From the NCBI GenBank assembly GCA_023053575.1, contig JAKZAP010000005.1:4154001-4218000 (forward strand): 64,000 nt of DNA, given 5' to 3'. The notes under the pieces are model-generated. The model saw only the letters and a program-made list of their open reading frames with translations, was not told where the DNA came from and ran no database searches. Each line of letters opens with the position of its first letter. The stretch's first letter is position 1. A program made the translations under genes and the position numbers. The DNA comes from Branchinecta lynchi. Its lineage: Eukaryota; Arthropoda; Branchiopoda; Anostraca; Branchinectidae. This document shows, piece by piece, positions 21,618-31,877 of this stretch.

Positions 21618-22610
21618 CTATGATCCAACCGGTTCGGAAATTGGGGTTACACACCCTGTCCCCTTTCCAGCAGGTACAACTTTATGTATATGTCTCATAT
21701 GTTTCTGCAAATGCGCCTTCTGTCTGAACGCCCAAGAACATAAATCGCACTTAAAGGGTTTCGTACCAGAGTGAATCATGCTGTGTACAGCGAGGTTACT
21801 GGAAGATGTAAAAACTTTCCGACAAACTGAACACGAGTATCCCTCCTTCGCCCTTCTTGAGGATTCGGTGGTGTCATTGAACAAGCTTTCATATTTTACA
21901 GAATCGGAGGGAGGAGTCTCGCACCGCAGGGGGATCCGGACAGGGATTCCAGCTGGGTGGTGGTCCTCGTCTCTACAGTAGGGAGGCACCAGTGGAGCCA
22001 CTCCGGTTACGTGGGGGGAGGGAAGGGGTCCAGCCCCTTGTGGCAAAAATAGTCGATACCCCTGTGCCATCGTTTCCTGAAGCGCTTCGAAGTAGGGTTT
22101 TTGATAACTATCATGCACCGGTACTAAATAAGGCATTCGTTCACTTTTTGCACGCTTCAAAATTTCACAATGATGACTGCTTTCGCATCTTTCGCCGCAG
22201 CGCGAACAAACAGCTCGCGAATCCGACCTCTCAAGCCCAGAGTCGTCATCGGATTCCGAGCGAGCACGCTTCTCACTAACGCGCAAATCAACCTCCTGGT
22301 CCGAGTCGATGTCGACTCTCACCTCGACATCCACATCGATATCAAAATCACTATCAAGGGACTTCTCCGATCGGGTGCTATTCCGGGTCCAATAGTCCCT
22401 CGCTTTCATAATTTTCGAATCTTTTCGCTCAAGCGGACGGTGCTGGTTCGGGACCGTTACGTAATTCTGAGTTGCCTCAACGAGTTGGGCCAAAGCCGTG
22501 AGGTTGTCCGAAGCTTGCTGTTTCAAATCGGCTAAGGTGGTCCTCCTCGAGCTTGAAACTTCATGCTCAGAACTGCTACAACTCTCCTCAGACGAGGAGC
22601 GGTGTCTCAT
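21618..22610 (-). CDS. BTB/POZ zinc-finger transcription factor, last coding exon
   Basis: Starts at 22610 after a 'ttttgttgcag' acceptor, phase 0, and runs 330 codons to a stop at 21618. Counting from the exon's first residue (MRHRSSSEE): Ser/Glu-rich start (5-23). Then an alternating acidic-hydrophobic stretch at 87-110 (FDIDVDVEVRVDIDSD). A compact Cys/His cluster at 135-148 (CSRCGERCESSHHC) might bind a metal. Two C2H2 fingers lie near the end: finger 1 at C260, C263, H276, H280; finger 2 at C288, C291, H304, H309, joined by HSGTKPF, a variant of the usual TGEKPF linker. Such proteins bind DNA in the nucleus and dimerise through the BTB domain, often as repressors. I could not name the orthologue. 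Confidence 0.9.
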   Translation of the reverse strand: MRHRSSSEESCSSSEHEVSSSRRTTLADLKQQASDNLTALAQLVEATQNYVTVPNQHRPLERKDSKIMKARDYWTRNSTRSEKSLDSDFDIDVDVEVRVDIDSDQEVDLRVSEKRARSESDDDSGLERSDSRAVCSRCGERCESSHHCEILKRAKSERMPYLVPVHDSYQKPYFEALQETMAQGYRLFLPQGAGPLPSPHVTGVAPLVPPYCRDEDHHPAGIPVRIPLRCETPPSDSVKYESLFNDTTESSRRAKEGYSCSVCRKVFTSSSNLAVHSMIHSGTKPFKCDLCSWAFRQKAHLQKHMRHIHKVVPAGKGTGCVTPISEPVGS

Positions 22611-23789
22611 CTGCAACAAAAATGGCATTTAAACTCGTGTGGTAACGTTTGTTTGAAGGACCGTTCAAGCTTACGTTTATGGTGCATAAACGTGAGCTAT
22701 ACGTACTATCCGCGAATATGTGTGGTAAGTTTTGATCCCGCCGAGGCTTGCTGTGGTAAAAATTAATAGGAACGGGTTCTATTTTGTCTGTTAAAAGTAA
22801 TACGTGACCAATCGTAGCAATGCGTTTCCATCACGTGACTACTGAAGAAGAAAGAGAGAAACATTTAAGGAGAGATATTTGTAATATAAAAGTAAATGAA
22901 TGCAGACTGAATGAGTTCTTTGAATGAAAGTCAGTCATACTAACTTATACAACTAATTATGTTTCAATTAAAAGCTTTTACCTTCTCTGAAATAAGAATA
23001 ACAGTCCTGGTAGGCTCAAATTCAAATCGAGGAATATACACTAGTCCAACAGACACAGCAGCAGATATTATACCGAGTATTAGACTGGATTTTCGTAAAA
23101 CCGGTCGAGGCTGATCTAAAATTCCACATGAAAGTCATCAAAGGTTATGTTCTCTTGGGATGGATTGTCAGGTTTAAGGCTCCGTTTTGAAGATCTACGC
23201 ATACGTGGTCCACACGTCGGCGAGCGGCGTACAACTCGATTTTCAACTTCAATGGCTGCAGAGGATAAGGCTTACAAGGCGAAGTACTTTTATTCGTCTT
23301 ACAACATGAGCGTTAACGGTCCGTGAGAAGCAATAGTATGTTACATGGAAGATTAACTAATTATTTTGAATATGCCATTTTGAATGTCACGATTTTTTCC
23401 GACTCGATTCCGCACGATAGTCCTAGTAATAATCGAGGGTTGTTACGCAACACCCTGTCTGATTGGTTGACAGTGACGCGCATCTATCCTTAATTGGCGG
23501 AGTCTACACGAATAAAGAAAATGTAAACAATGTATTCAAGATCATTTCCCTAAAGCCGAAAAATACCTTATAGTCCAGAAAGCCGAAAAAAATCTTTAAT
23601 CTAGTAAAAATATGGTTTGACCCGGACAAAACTGAAACACAAACATTTTTTACACCAAAATGTTCAGAAAAAATCGCTGAACAACATATCCGAAATCCAC
23701 TAAAATCGTCCTGTGGCTAAACCTCCAGGGCTGCTTGAAAGGGTGGAGGAGTGAAAAATTAAGGGAAGAAAAAAGTGTTTGTTTAGGAT

Positions 23790-23905
23790 AATATGAAAGT
23801 CGATTTGGGGGTAAGCAGACATGCTGATTCCATCTTAGAACTTTAGTTTTTCACCTGACAAGTAGTTTGCCCGGAAGTCGGTGAAAACCCAAAATTCGGA
23901 ACCAT
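23790..23905 (-). repeat. Family A fragment, copy A8
   Basis: One unit only: 'gtaagcagacatgctgattc' and 'caagtagtttgcccggaa' correspond to the minus strand of the ~136-bp family A unit ('gtaagaagacatgctgaatc'). Both ends of the full repeat are missing. Confidence 0.5.
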
Positions 23906-23942
23906 AGAAGTAAAAAAGAGGATATTTTGGTTTAATGCTACA

Positions 23943-24109
23943 GTCACCACCAAGGCCGTATCCAGGGGGGGGGGGGGGTTAGGGGGTCGAAACCATTTTT
24001 ATAGGCTTTTCCCTCTGATCTATGTCTTTTTTGGGCTTTTTTGTCCGACCCGCAGGCTACCCCCCCCCCCACCCCGAAATAAATTCCTGAATACGGGACT
24101 GGTCACCAC
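23943..24109. mobile_element. hAT-type poly(G) MITE family C, copy C2
   Basis: Element 23951-24101 (151 bp) starts CAAGGCCGTATCCAGG and ends TGAATACGGGACTG. Flanked by the perfect 8-bp duplication gtcaccac (23943-23950, 24102-24109). Reverse orientation relative to C1: the interior reads 'aggcttttccctctgatcta'. Confidence 0.92.
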
Positions 24110-24494
24110 AGTATCATTATACCCTAGCCTAACGTTCAATTTGGATGTGTCTCAACTTGATTGATCAATATTTGGAACAGAACTTCAACTTCGGCAGGTT
24201 GTTCTCTACGTCAACTGGTCAAATCGGAATTAATACGATCTTAGGCCTCTCTATGCTCATACACAACCACATCTCCCTATGTCTCCACGGGCTCAATTGC
24301 CCAGTCTTCGCCAGACTCTCAATTTTCTGTCCGACATGGAACGAGTCTTTTCGGAATTCTAAAGAAAAATACTAACCACAAGTATTTGATCAGAATTCTA
24401 GTAGGACCCTGGAATTTCTGTATTGAAAATCTAAAGTGAAAAATGGACAAGCCCCGTCCCAAAGGTAATCAGTAGAAATAAATAAAAAGAAGGG

Positions 24495-24600
24495 CGGTAT
24501 CGTATGCAAAAGTAGCACGCATTTTAACAAAGTCAGCTACATTTTATTAGAGCTATATTTCGGCCCTTCTTGGCAAGTCCTCTTCAGGCTCAAACCGCTC
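24495..24600 (-). repeat. Family L repeat, copy L3
   Basis: On the minus strand: GCCTGAAGAGGACTTGCCAA, then GAAGGGCCGAAATATAGCTC, then an A/T loop and TGTAGCTGACTTTG. The 3' boundary of the family ('aaaatgcg') differs from copies L4 and L5, which have 'ttttgcac'. Confidence 0.6.
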
Positions 24601-25376
24601 AAGCTGGAGAATGAACGTGTGGAAAAACGATTGAAGATTCCTTCAATGTCTGATTTTGTGAAATTCTTCTCTGAAATTTGGTTGGAGTTAAAGTTGGTAC
24701 TGTGATCTCATTCAGGACAGGGCTGCTGTTTTTACTGATCCATTGGGTCTCGAAAGGGTAGAGATTCTTCTGCATTTTGGTTTTATAGTCGCCTGTCTCT
24801 TCTTCTCCTTCTTTCCAGCTAAGATGGATACTTGTAGGCGGCATGTATGGGCATGCCGCCTATTCTATTACGAGGCGGAAAATTTACATCTCAATAAAAA
24901 CGCGGTTTTTCAGTGACCAGTCGTGAGCTAGGTGACCACTGCTCACTGCGTGTACACTTATTTTTCATAAATAGCTTTGGTCAAGCATAAACACGGGTAC
25001 AAGCGCACAGAGGTACCGCAAATCCGATTGTAGGGAGTAAAAATAAAAGACAAAAATGATCTCCTCTGGCGAGGTTTATTTAAACTGATTTGACTACATT
25101 TGAAACATAAAATATGTCTTATGTAGAAGCGAAATATTTGCATCGCGAACGATCAAACTAAACAGAACGCAGGCCCCCAGGAAAAATATCCGAGGACTGA
25201 GAAGTAAAACCGAATAAATTGTAGGAAGACTTCGCCCTGATTGGGGCTTCCGTTCTCAAAGCTGATCAAGATATAATTCTGGATCGATTCCGGTTTATGC
25301 CTTGTTTAGGTTTCAAATCTCGGTCCTCGAACCCAACTTCAAATTCTCAGTTCAGGGAGTGGTAACGAAGGCTTAC

Positions 25377-25619
25377 CTCGCTGAACGCAAGATTCATGGG
25401 CTCATCCGAGCTAGTTGGAGAAATGGTCTGGTTATCCGGATAGCCGTCCGACTTGGCATCCGCGACACCGGAATCCGGCGTTACGTTCTGAAGAGCGATG
25501 CTTGACTCCGACAAAGGGGAGGAGGGTGGAGACGGGCGAGCCGTCACTCCAGCGATGCAGAGCGTTGCGGCGATGTCCAACAACCTCGCGGTTCTCCGTG
25601 GCGGCAAAATCACCTCACC
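25377..25619 (-). CDS. BTB/POZ zinc-finger transcription factor, middle exon (end of BTB domain and linker)
   Basis: 81 codons, phase 0 at both ends. The acceptor 'ggcttttctag' ends at 25620 and the donor is AGCGAG/GTAAGC at 25377. It begins GEVILPPRRTARLLDIAATL, which continues a BTB domain exactly where the previous exon stops (QFIYQ/GEV; compare the F-Y-GEV turn and 'LL-A-L-I-GL' final helix of other BTB proteins). After CIAGV the sequence becomes a Ser/Pro/Asp-rich linker (RPSPPSSPLSESS, then SPTSSDEPMNLAFSE). The linker is likely disordered. The exon is supported by splice phase and by homology on both sides. Confidence 0.88.
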
Positions 25620-26488
25620 CTAGAAAAGCCTGGATTAATTTCGTGTCAACCGGCGGTCAAACCGAGGAACGGAGAAACAAATAATGGGCTTTTAGTGATG
25701 CGAACTTGAGCTTTTTTCCCATTGAGGAGAGTTTGGTTATTCTTTATTTTACACAAAATCACAGTAAACAAATTTGTAACAAAAAACATAAAACTAAACG
25801 ATACATCTTCAAATAAACCAGTCACCCGAGAACCCGTCTTTGGAACGAGTCTTTCTCTCTTTTATGTACGTACTACGGATAAGCTACTCATTTATATTAT
25901 CTACAAACAGTAAGTGTTATTGCTACGAAGTGCTTTTTTCAAACTGAAAAACCTGAACCTTAAAAAAACCTGAGAGCGATTTCTGATCGCTTAGCTTCAC
26001 GAGAAAAAGGGGACATTTAAAGCGGAGCTGAAGGTCCAAACTACTGTTTATCCAGACCAATACTTTTTGATAACCTTTTGTCGATATGCACGCTCATTCC
26101 GGCTAATCAGCTGAGCAAAAAATAGCTTGATAACACTATTTTGGTCACAATCTGAAGAACACTACATTACAAGGCGGATGAAAGATTATTTAATTTCACC
26201 CAGTATCGCCTAAGAATTCGCATATTTTCTAAATGGGTAACCAGAATTTCAATAAAGGCAACTACAGTTTTCGCAGGTTTCACACATACATTTCGTTAGT
26301 GATTTCCTCCGTTTATTACGATGCAAATGCAACGCTTTAATTATTCTCAATTTATTACTTGCCATAATCAATAACACTGTAATCATCAATTTGAATAGCC
26401 TAAGGTCATCCCGCATGTCACAGAAGAGCTGCCGCCAAAAGGTATTCGCCAACGCGTGCGAAGGCCAATAAACGTTTGCCAACGAGTA

Positions 26489-26545
26489 CCGACATTCTGC
26501 TAATCTTTCCATTCCACCGACATTCTGCTAATCTTTACATTCGAC
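26489..26545. repeat. 28-bp direct duplication
   Basis: 'ccgacattctgctaatcttt' occurs at 26489 and again at 26517, two adjacent copies with a 28-bp period. Confidence 0.85.
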
Positions 26546-26933
26546 ACCCACTTGGCTCTCGAACAAGCAGCGGTCAAGAACAATGTTTCAAAAGTCGACA
26601 TTACGAGAATTCCCGTTGCAACGGGAAGGAGTTCAGAGAAGCTGAACAATCTCCCCTGCATCCGAATGACAACAGGAGAAAAGGTTCTACTTGCTCTAAG
26701 TGTCCGACCCCTGATTTCATAAGTCTCCCGGACACGAGTGAGGCGCTAGACTCCTTGACATTGGTTATTCTTTGCTTGTACTTCTTCTGCAAGCTCCACT
26801 GGTACAAATTTGATAACGTCAGGTACTTAAGCAGTACTGATTTTGGCACGCTACCGCAAGTTTCTCAATACCGACTGACACTGCTAATTGATACGGTCTT
26901 TCCTGCCACGGATAAACCACCGCCAATAATTGC

Positions 26934-27288
26934 GTTTTTGCAGATACCATGGTATCTGATATCACGGCCAAAAGGCGTTTTTGCAGTTATCTGGCCAGTC
27001 AGATCTACTGAAGGCCCTGTATGAGCAATTCCATGGTCCGACCGTGGTAACAGATAGTGGTATCTGAAACAGTCATCTCGCTTTCATGAATTTTTGTCAA
27101 ATTGATGGGAAAGAAGTTTGGCAGTATCAGTTTTTCTTTTGGGAAGACTTCGAAAAGTGCAATTTCGGGAATTGTGGTTTTTGCCTGGGCAGCGGAGCAA
27201 CCGTAGTATCAGATACCACGGTAACTGCAAAAACGATTAATTGCAGATCCGATTACCGTGGTAACAGATACCATGATATCTGCGAAAA
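26934..27288. mobile_element. Inverted-repeat MITE family D, copy D1
   Basis: Left end 'gtttttgcagataccatggt' then 'atctgat'; right end reads 'ccatgatatctgcgaaaa', inverted. Subterminal palindromes such as 'ggtatctgataccacgg' repeat inside. Same layout as 45040-45380. No target duplication could be read. Non-coding. Confidence 0.7.
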
Positions 27289-27313
27289 AAAAAAAATTTT
27301 TTTTTGTGATTAC

Positions 27314-27443
27314 CTGATAAATAAACTGCAGGAGCAGTTTCATATCTTCGTACGCGACTTCTGGGAGGAGAACGTTGACGTCATGAGGCTGGGCGTCCGA
27401 CAGCAGGGATGCTAACAGCGGTGACATGCTAGCCAACACGATC
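27314..27443 (-). CDS. BTB/POZ zinc-finger transcription factor, exon with core of BTB domain
   Basis: 130 bp, from an 'aataatttcag' acceptor at 27444 to the donor TATCAG/GTAATC. The first base is the third position of a split codon (Lys or Arg expected). It encodes IVLASMSPLLASLL, then VNVLLPEVAYEDMKLLLQFI and YQ. This is the second half of a BTB/POZ domain: the 'vLas-SpvF--lL' helix, the 'v-L-ev---dm--lL-fiY' strand and helix. BTB domains mediate dimerisation and co-repressor binding. Exons encoding the start codon and the first half of the BTB fold must lie upstream (higher coordinates) but were not found, so the gene is 5'-incomplete in this annotation. Confidence 0.88.
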
Positions 27444-27489
27444 CTGAAATTATTTTTAAAATAAAACACTGAACATACTTTTCGTATAC

Positions 27490-27870
27490 TTTTCTAAGAG
27501 CGTGTTCCACCTTTCTAAAATACTCTTTCAAATAAGTTTGGAGCCAAGATAATCTATTGTCCCCAGATGGCCCATCTATTCCCCCCTCCCCTCCCGTCTT
27601 CCATGCGTCGGTCCGAGAGGAATACTGGCAATCAATGTTTTCGATGCTAATTCTTCTGCCCAATTTTTACGAACTTTCATCCCATCATTTATTTCTGGTA
27701 AAATCTTGTAAGTGTATTAGTTAATTTGTTTCGTGTCTGTGTATATTTTTTAAATTTGTATACCACTTCTAGCTTTTAGCTATTTGGAATAAACTTGATT
27801 GATTGATTGATTGATTCTAACAATAAGTAACTATTTCCGTTCCAACCTCACGAATGTGTGACAACACACC
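27490..27870 (+). repeat. Repeat N copy N2 split by a LINE 3' end with (TTGA)n tail
   Basis: 27490-27525 ('agagcgtgttccacctttct') and 27825-27855 ('tatttccgttccaacctcac') are the two halves of repeat N, intact at 9207-9345. Between them lies a T-rich 3' UTR ending 'ggaataaacttgattgattg' plus (attg)n. 'ttctaa' is repeated at both junctions and may be the target duplication. The LINE part is non-coding apart from a possible short C-terminus. Confidence 0.6.
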
Positions 27871-28444
27871 CGACATTTTAACCTAGCTCTGGACCCGTTA
27901 AGCGTCGGCTAAATCTCGCCTGTTCGATTCTGCCAAAGCAGAAGAGACAAACGAAAAATAGGTCCCAAATCACTAAAAAAAATTCTACGAACTCCTCATA
28001 TTGTTGCGAGTTCAGTCAATAATAGTGAATAAGTAAATTTGTATAAAATCGCAACACTGTTCTCTCAGACGATATGTGTCACGTTAGTTGGGTCTGCACA
28101 TGCAAACCGTTTTGATTGGCGTTCCGCAGATTATGGTTTACTCTACTCAGTGGTCGACACTTTCACCGTCCTACGATTAACCTCTGGAATGATAATCTTT
28201 TCGGTTTAGAATCATTATATTCCGGCTTCTGTCTCTGATGTGACACGAAACCTACTAGTCGGCTTGTCCGTGTTATGGCTTTCTTGAATATAATTGAATT
28301 GGATGATTCTTGTGAAAACTTTAAGTGACGTCCCCTGTTCCAAGTTTTCATAGCCGCGAGTGTTCTGATTTCTGAACGTCCCGACATCGCACTAGCCCTG
28401 CACAATTTACGAACTGACATTCAAGTCATTTGTCACTACGACTA
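27871..28444. other. Unassigned spacer
   Basis: No recognised gene. If the BTB-ZF gene extends upstream, its missing first coding exon could lie here or beyond, but no BTB N-terminal motif (such as D-V-T-L followed by A-H) was seen in this stretch. Confidence 0.4.
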
Positions 28445-28693
28445 ATTTAATAATAATAATAATAATGCAAAGCAAGAGAAAAGGCTTTCGCCTCTAAATA
28501 ACTCTAAGAAATTTGAGTAGTCGAACTGATCAGAGTTAAAAATCCCATCAACAATGCACTTGAAATTATTGATCGATTCAGCATTAACCGCATCTTCGGT
28601 AAGGCTGTTCCAAGGATCGACAATTCTGTTGCCAAAACACCACTTAAAAACGTCCTTGTGGAATCTTGATTTTGCAAGCTTGTAGATCTTTAG
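28445..28693 (-). pseudogene. CR1/L2-like LINE, 5'-truncated, C-terminal end of reverse-transcriptase ORF with (ATT)n tail
   Basis: On the minus strand, about 80 codons read through without a stop: KLAKSRFHKDVFKWCFGNRI, then VDPWNSLTEDAVNAESINNF and KCIVDGIF. 'NR-V--WN-LP--vV-a-s-n-FK--lD' is the common C-terminal signature of CR1/L2/Jockey-clade LINE ORF2 proteins. The frame runs straight into (att)n at 28449-28466. An upstream stop and loss of the rest of ORF2 make it a dead 5'-truncated copy. Confidence 0.8.
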
Positions 28694-29224
28694 CTAGAAC
28701 TCGTACAACCACATAAGTAAGATACTCAATTTCACCCGCGTGTACCCTTTCACCTTGACGCAACGAATTTTTTTTTTTGCTAACTTGATGTCATTACCCT
28801 ACATGCGAAATATGCCCATCTCAGCACAAGACGCGAAAATCAAGACTCTAAAGGTCAAGGTTAGCTAGTTGGACCTCTGAAACTAGATTAAATTAAATTT
28901 TATTTGTCAACCACACATGGTATGACGAAGCACGATAAATAAAGGAAAATAAACTTCCCTACATCTCCGAGCAAATAAAGAAAAATGTGTATGTTAAAAG
29001 TATTAATCATCTCTGTTTTCAGATGCCTGAGAAAACAGACCAGAAATAATAAAAACTAACAGGCATGAAGCAAGGTAGTTAGCAATTCGAAGTACTTTAC
29101 ATTACAATCAATACTTTTCCACACATCTGATGTTAGAACTATCAGAAGTACTTTTTACAAATATGCTAAATTCCTGCTCGCGCTACCACTGTGGTCTCGT
29201 AATTGACGAGTTACACGAAATCAT
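28694..29224. other. Spacer with a possible LINE tail
   Basis: 'gattaaattaaattttattt' at 28886 followed by an A/T-rich stretch could be the minus-strand 3' end of another truncated LINE. Otherwise nothing recognised. Confidence 0.35.
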
Positions 29225-29513
29225 GGGATTAAAGATCCGATTGAGGCTGTCTTAGAGCGTCGTGCTCGATTTCTGGAATCCCTCAACCCTCTAAATAGCC
29301 TCTATCCAGCAATTAAGGAATAGTTACAAAAATAGTGTACATATAATAATGTATAGTGTATTTTTCTCTCCTTTTTTAAATTTCTATTGCCAAGTTTAAA
29401 TTGTATCTTGTGTGTTGTTCATTGTTCCACTTTCTTTATTTCTTTTTTTATACTCCATCAGTGACATTTTATGTAAAGATGGGTAATAAACATATTCATT
29501 CATTCATTCATTG
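29225..29513 (+). pseudogene. LINE 3' end with last 32 codons of ORF and (ATTC)n tail
   Basis: 29225-29323 encodes GIKDPIEAVLERRARFLESL then NPLNSLYPAIKE and a stop. The 3' UTR 'tgccaagtttaaattgtatc', 'ccatcagtgacattttatgt' and 'gggtaataaacatattcatt' ends in (attc)n. The same segment recurs, nearly identical, at 47736-48003 with ERRARFLESLDSLNSLYPAI. Two copies sharing both frame and tail support a real LINE family rather than chance. Confidence 0.75.
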
Positions 29514-30308
29514 GGTATGACTTTCACAAAAGTACAATTAACAACTTGTTAATTAGCAACTTTTGCAGTGTCGTCAATGCGATGGCACTGCACAATTTCC
29601 TATTCACTGTTACATATAACATTTTCCATTGTGGAAAAGCATGTGTAATGTAACAAGATGTAATGAATGTGTGTCACATGCTAATTACAATAACATCAGG
29701 AAAGTTTTGAAATAACGCGGTTCAAAAATAATTTGTCGGGAAACACAATATATTAAACGCCAAAATAACTGGAGTCATGTGTATTGAATGACATGAGTGA
29801 CAAGACACCCATTTTTCGAACATTGCAGAAGTTTCGATACTAGTTTCGTCATCAAACAGAATGGTACAGCGGGGAAAATCAAGGCATCCCGGGAGGACTG
29901 GGAAACTATGAGGATCTGTATGTATCTTGAACGCTATCGCGAGTCGTGCCCTCGGAATAATTGTCTGGTAAAACTGCTTTGCGTTGGGGTTACAAGCACT
30001 AACTGACTATTGCAAAATAGTACGTTTTAAGAAAAATCTCCACCACACCCAACCTTTGAGACTAGCATTTCCTTAGTTAATTAGTTTTTTTGCGCTACCA
30101 TTGTGCGTAGCGTGAATATTTTGGCTTGCAGTTTCTTAATTTGGTATGGGCAATATAAGTATCGAACCGTAAGTCTAACCTCATTTGTCTTCACTTTTTT
30201 CATTTGTCTTCACCTTTTTCATCTGTCTTGACCTTTTGGCTTATTTTTTATGTTTAGTTTAGTATATATGTCGGTACGCTAATGATGAAGTTGTTAACAA
30301 CACTCTTA
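29514..30308. other. Unassigned spacer
   Basis: Contains three imperfect copies of 'catttgtcttcacttttt' (30178-30235). A 69-codon frame at 29797-30006 has no recognised domain. Confidence 0.4.
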
Positions 30309-30683
30309 CATTATAGCAGAGATGTAGTCTTGAATCTTGGTCTTGGTCTTAAGACCAGTCTCAAGACCGATGTCGACAATCTTGGTCTTGGTCTTAAGAC
30401 CAGTCGCAAATTCTTGGTCTTGGTGTTGTTCTTGCGCTTCCGGTTGTCAAGACCTAGCCTGGTCTTCAAGACCGAGGCTGGTCTTCAAGACCCTAATTAC
30501 ATCCGGATTAATTTCGAAACTTTTCAAAATGTTGCAAAGCAGGATAAGGTTAATAATGGATTGCATCATCAGGACACATTTTGGAGGTCAAGAGATTAGC
30601 GGATCAAATTATTTAGGGGCTATTCATAGCGATCGTTGCTATATAAGCAAATGTTCGAGGTGAGTTTCTTCAGTAACACAATA

Positions 30684-30826
30684 ATGGCTACCAAGGAACC
30701 TTCATTTTTGAAGTATGCGTTTACCAACTTTCAGCTTTGTGAAAAAACTCGGAAGTGGTCCGCTGTTTGTAAGTTCTGCAACGAAAAGAGCACTGACAGT
30801 AAAGGGGTTTCTTCTACTTTTGTAAG
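30684..30826 (+). pseudogene. hAT transposase, BED zinc-finger exon
   Basis: From ATG at 30684: MATKEPSFLKYAFTNFQ, then KWSAVCKFCNEKSTDSKGVS and STFVR. W..C.FC followed by a Ser-Thr-x-x-x-R(H) segment is the first half of a BED finger, which binds transposon DNA. The expected final His residues come after AG/GTAAGC at 30826, a plausible splice donor. No matching next exon was found, so the gene is treated as broken. Confidence 0.7.
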
Positions 30827-31877
30827 GTAAGCATGCAGTATGTACAGTTATTGCTGACATTTTTTATTCGTAGCAACGTACAATATGGACATGGATGATT
30901 GCTGGTAAAAAAAAATGTACCTTTTCTCTAAGATCCAGTCAGCATGATGCGAAACGGACAGAGGAAATTATTCTCCTTCAAATTATGCGTATCAGCTCTC
31001 CCCGCACATGACTTATTTGGCGGGTCGAAAATCATTCCATTTCATCTTGATCATTGGCTGAATGTTAGCAGAAATGACGATGAAATTGTAGAATTATATA
31101 AAAAGCCAACTGCCAAATGACACTTTCTTTTCATACATGAGCCAAATCTTTCGCGTTTTGCTTGATATTTTGCTATGTCTATTTGGTTGCTAAAAGTTCA
31201 GCTGTGTCGCTAGATAATCCGAAAGTCACATCAGGTCCTAGTCGGAACTAGAGATCTGAATGAGGATAATCAGTTCGGGGGTGAGCTGTCTCTAGTTTGG
31301 CGGAACTAAAGAACATAGTACCAGAAAACGCAACCAAAGAGCAACATTCTAATTTTCAAATTTGTACTCTCTTTTCGTTCGTCCTCCAAAACATCTAGTA
31401 AAATCTTGGTTAATCGGTTGACCAACCCCTTTTCGGCCACTAATTTTCGAGGAGAGAATTTTTTAAACAAACTTGGACTAAAAGCTATGTTGACCTTTTT
31501 CAGACATCTGAGGCGGAAGCACGTTTCTGTATACGAGTCGTACATCACGAAATCTCCAGCTTCCAGTTCCAGTCAGATATTGCTTACTGGTTTTGGCTTC
31601 CACTCTGCGACAGACTCCGCTGGAGCTCACTACGCTAGAGATCACCCCGTACAACGAAGATTTGAGAAGTCACTCTTGGAAATTCTTATCATCAGCTGCA
31701 GCCTGCCAATATCACTTGTTGAGAACCAATCCTTCCGAAAATTTGTCACCGATATGGATCCGAAGCTTTGTTTGCCTGCACGCAGTACGATATCAGGTAC
31801 CAGAATTCCGGAGCTACGCACGAAAAAGGAAGTGGCGGTGAAGAATTTCCTGGCACAAGCAAAATTCGTAGCAACCT

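Larger units (their letters stand above)
22611..25376 (-). other. BTB-ZF intron, about 2.8 kb
   Basis: Donor GTAAGC after AGCGAG at 25377; acceptor TTGCAG before ATG at 22610. Contains a family A fragment (23790-23905), a hAT-type MITE (23951-24101) and a family L piece (24495-24600). A 24-codon plus-strand frame at 23253 is not regarded as real. The remainder is unassigned. Confidence 0.8.
25620..27313 (-). other. BTB-ZF intron, about 1.7 kb
   Basis: Donor GTAATC after TATCAG at 27314. Holds an inverted-repeat MITE at 26934-27288, ending 25 bp inside the donor, and a 28-bp tandem duplication at 26489-26545. A 182-residue plus-strand open frame at 26476-27024 overlaps these repeats and is not called. 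Confidence 0.75.

Noticed and set aside
23253..23327. 24-codon plus frame starting MAAEDKAYKAKYFY
   Set aside because: Very short, within an intron on the opposite strand, no homology recognised.
26476..27024. 182-codon plus-strand open frame inside the BTB-ZF intron
   Set aside because: Spans a tandem duplication and MITE D1, shows no domain and lies opposite a well-supported spliced gene.
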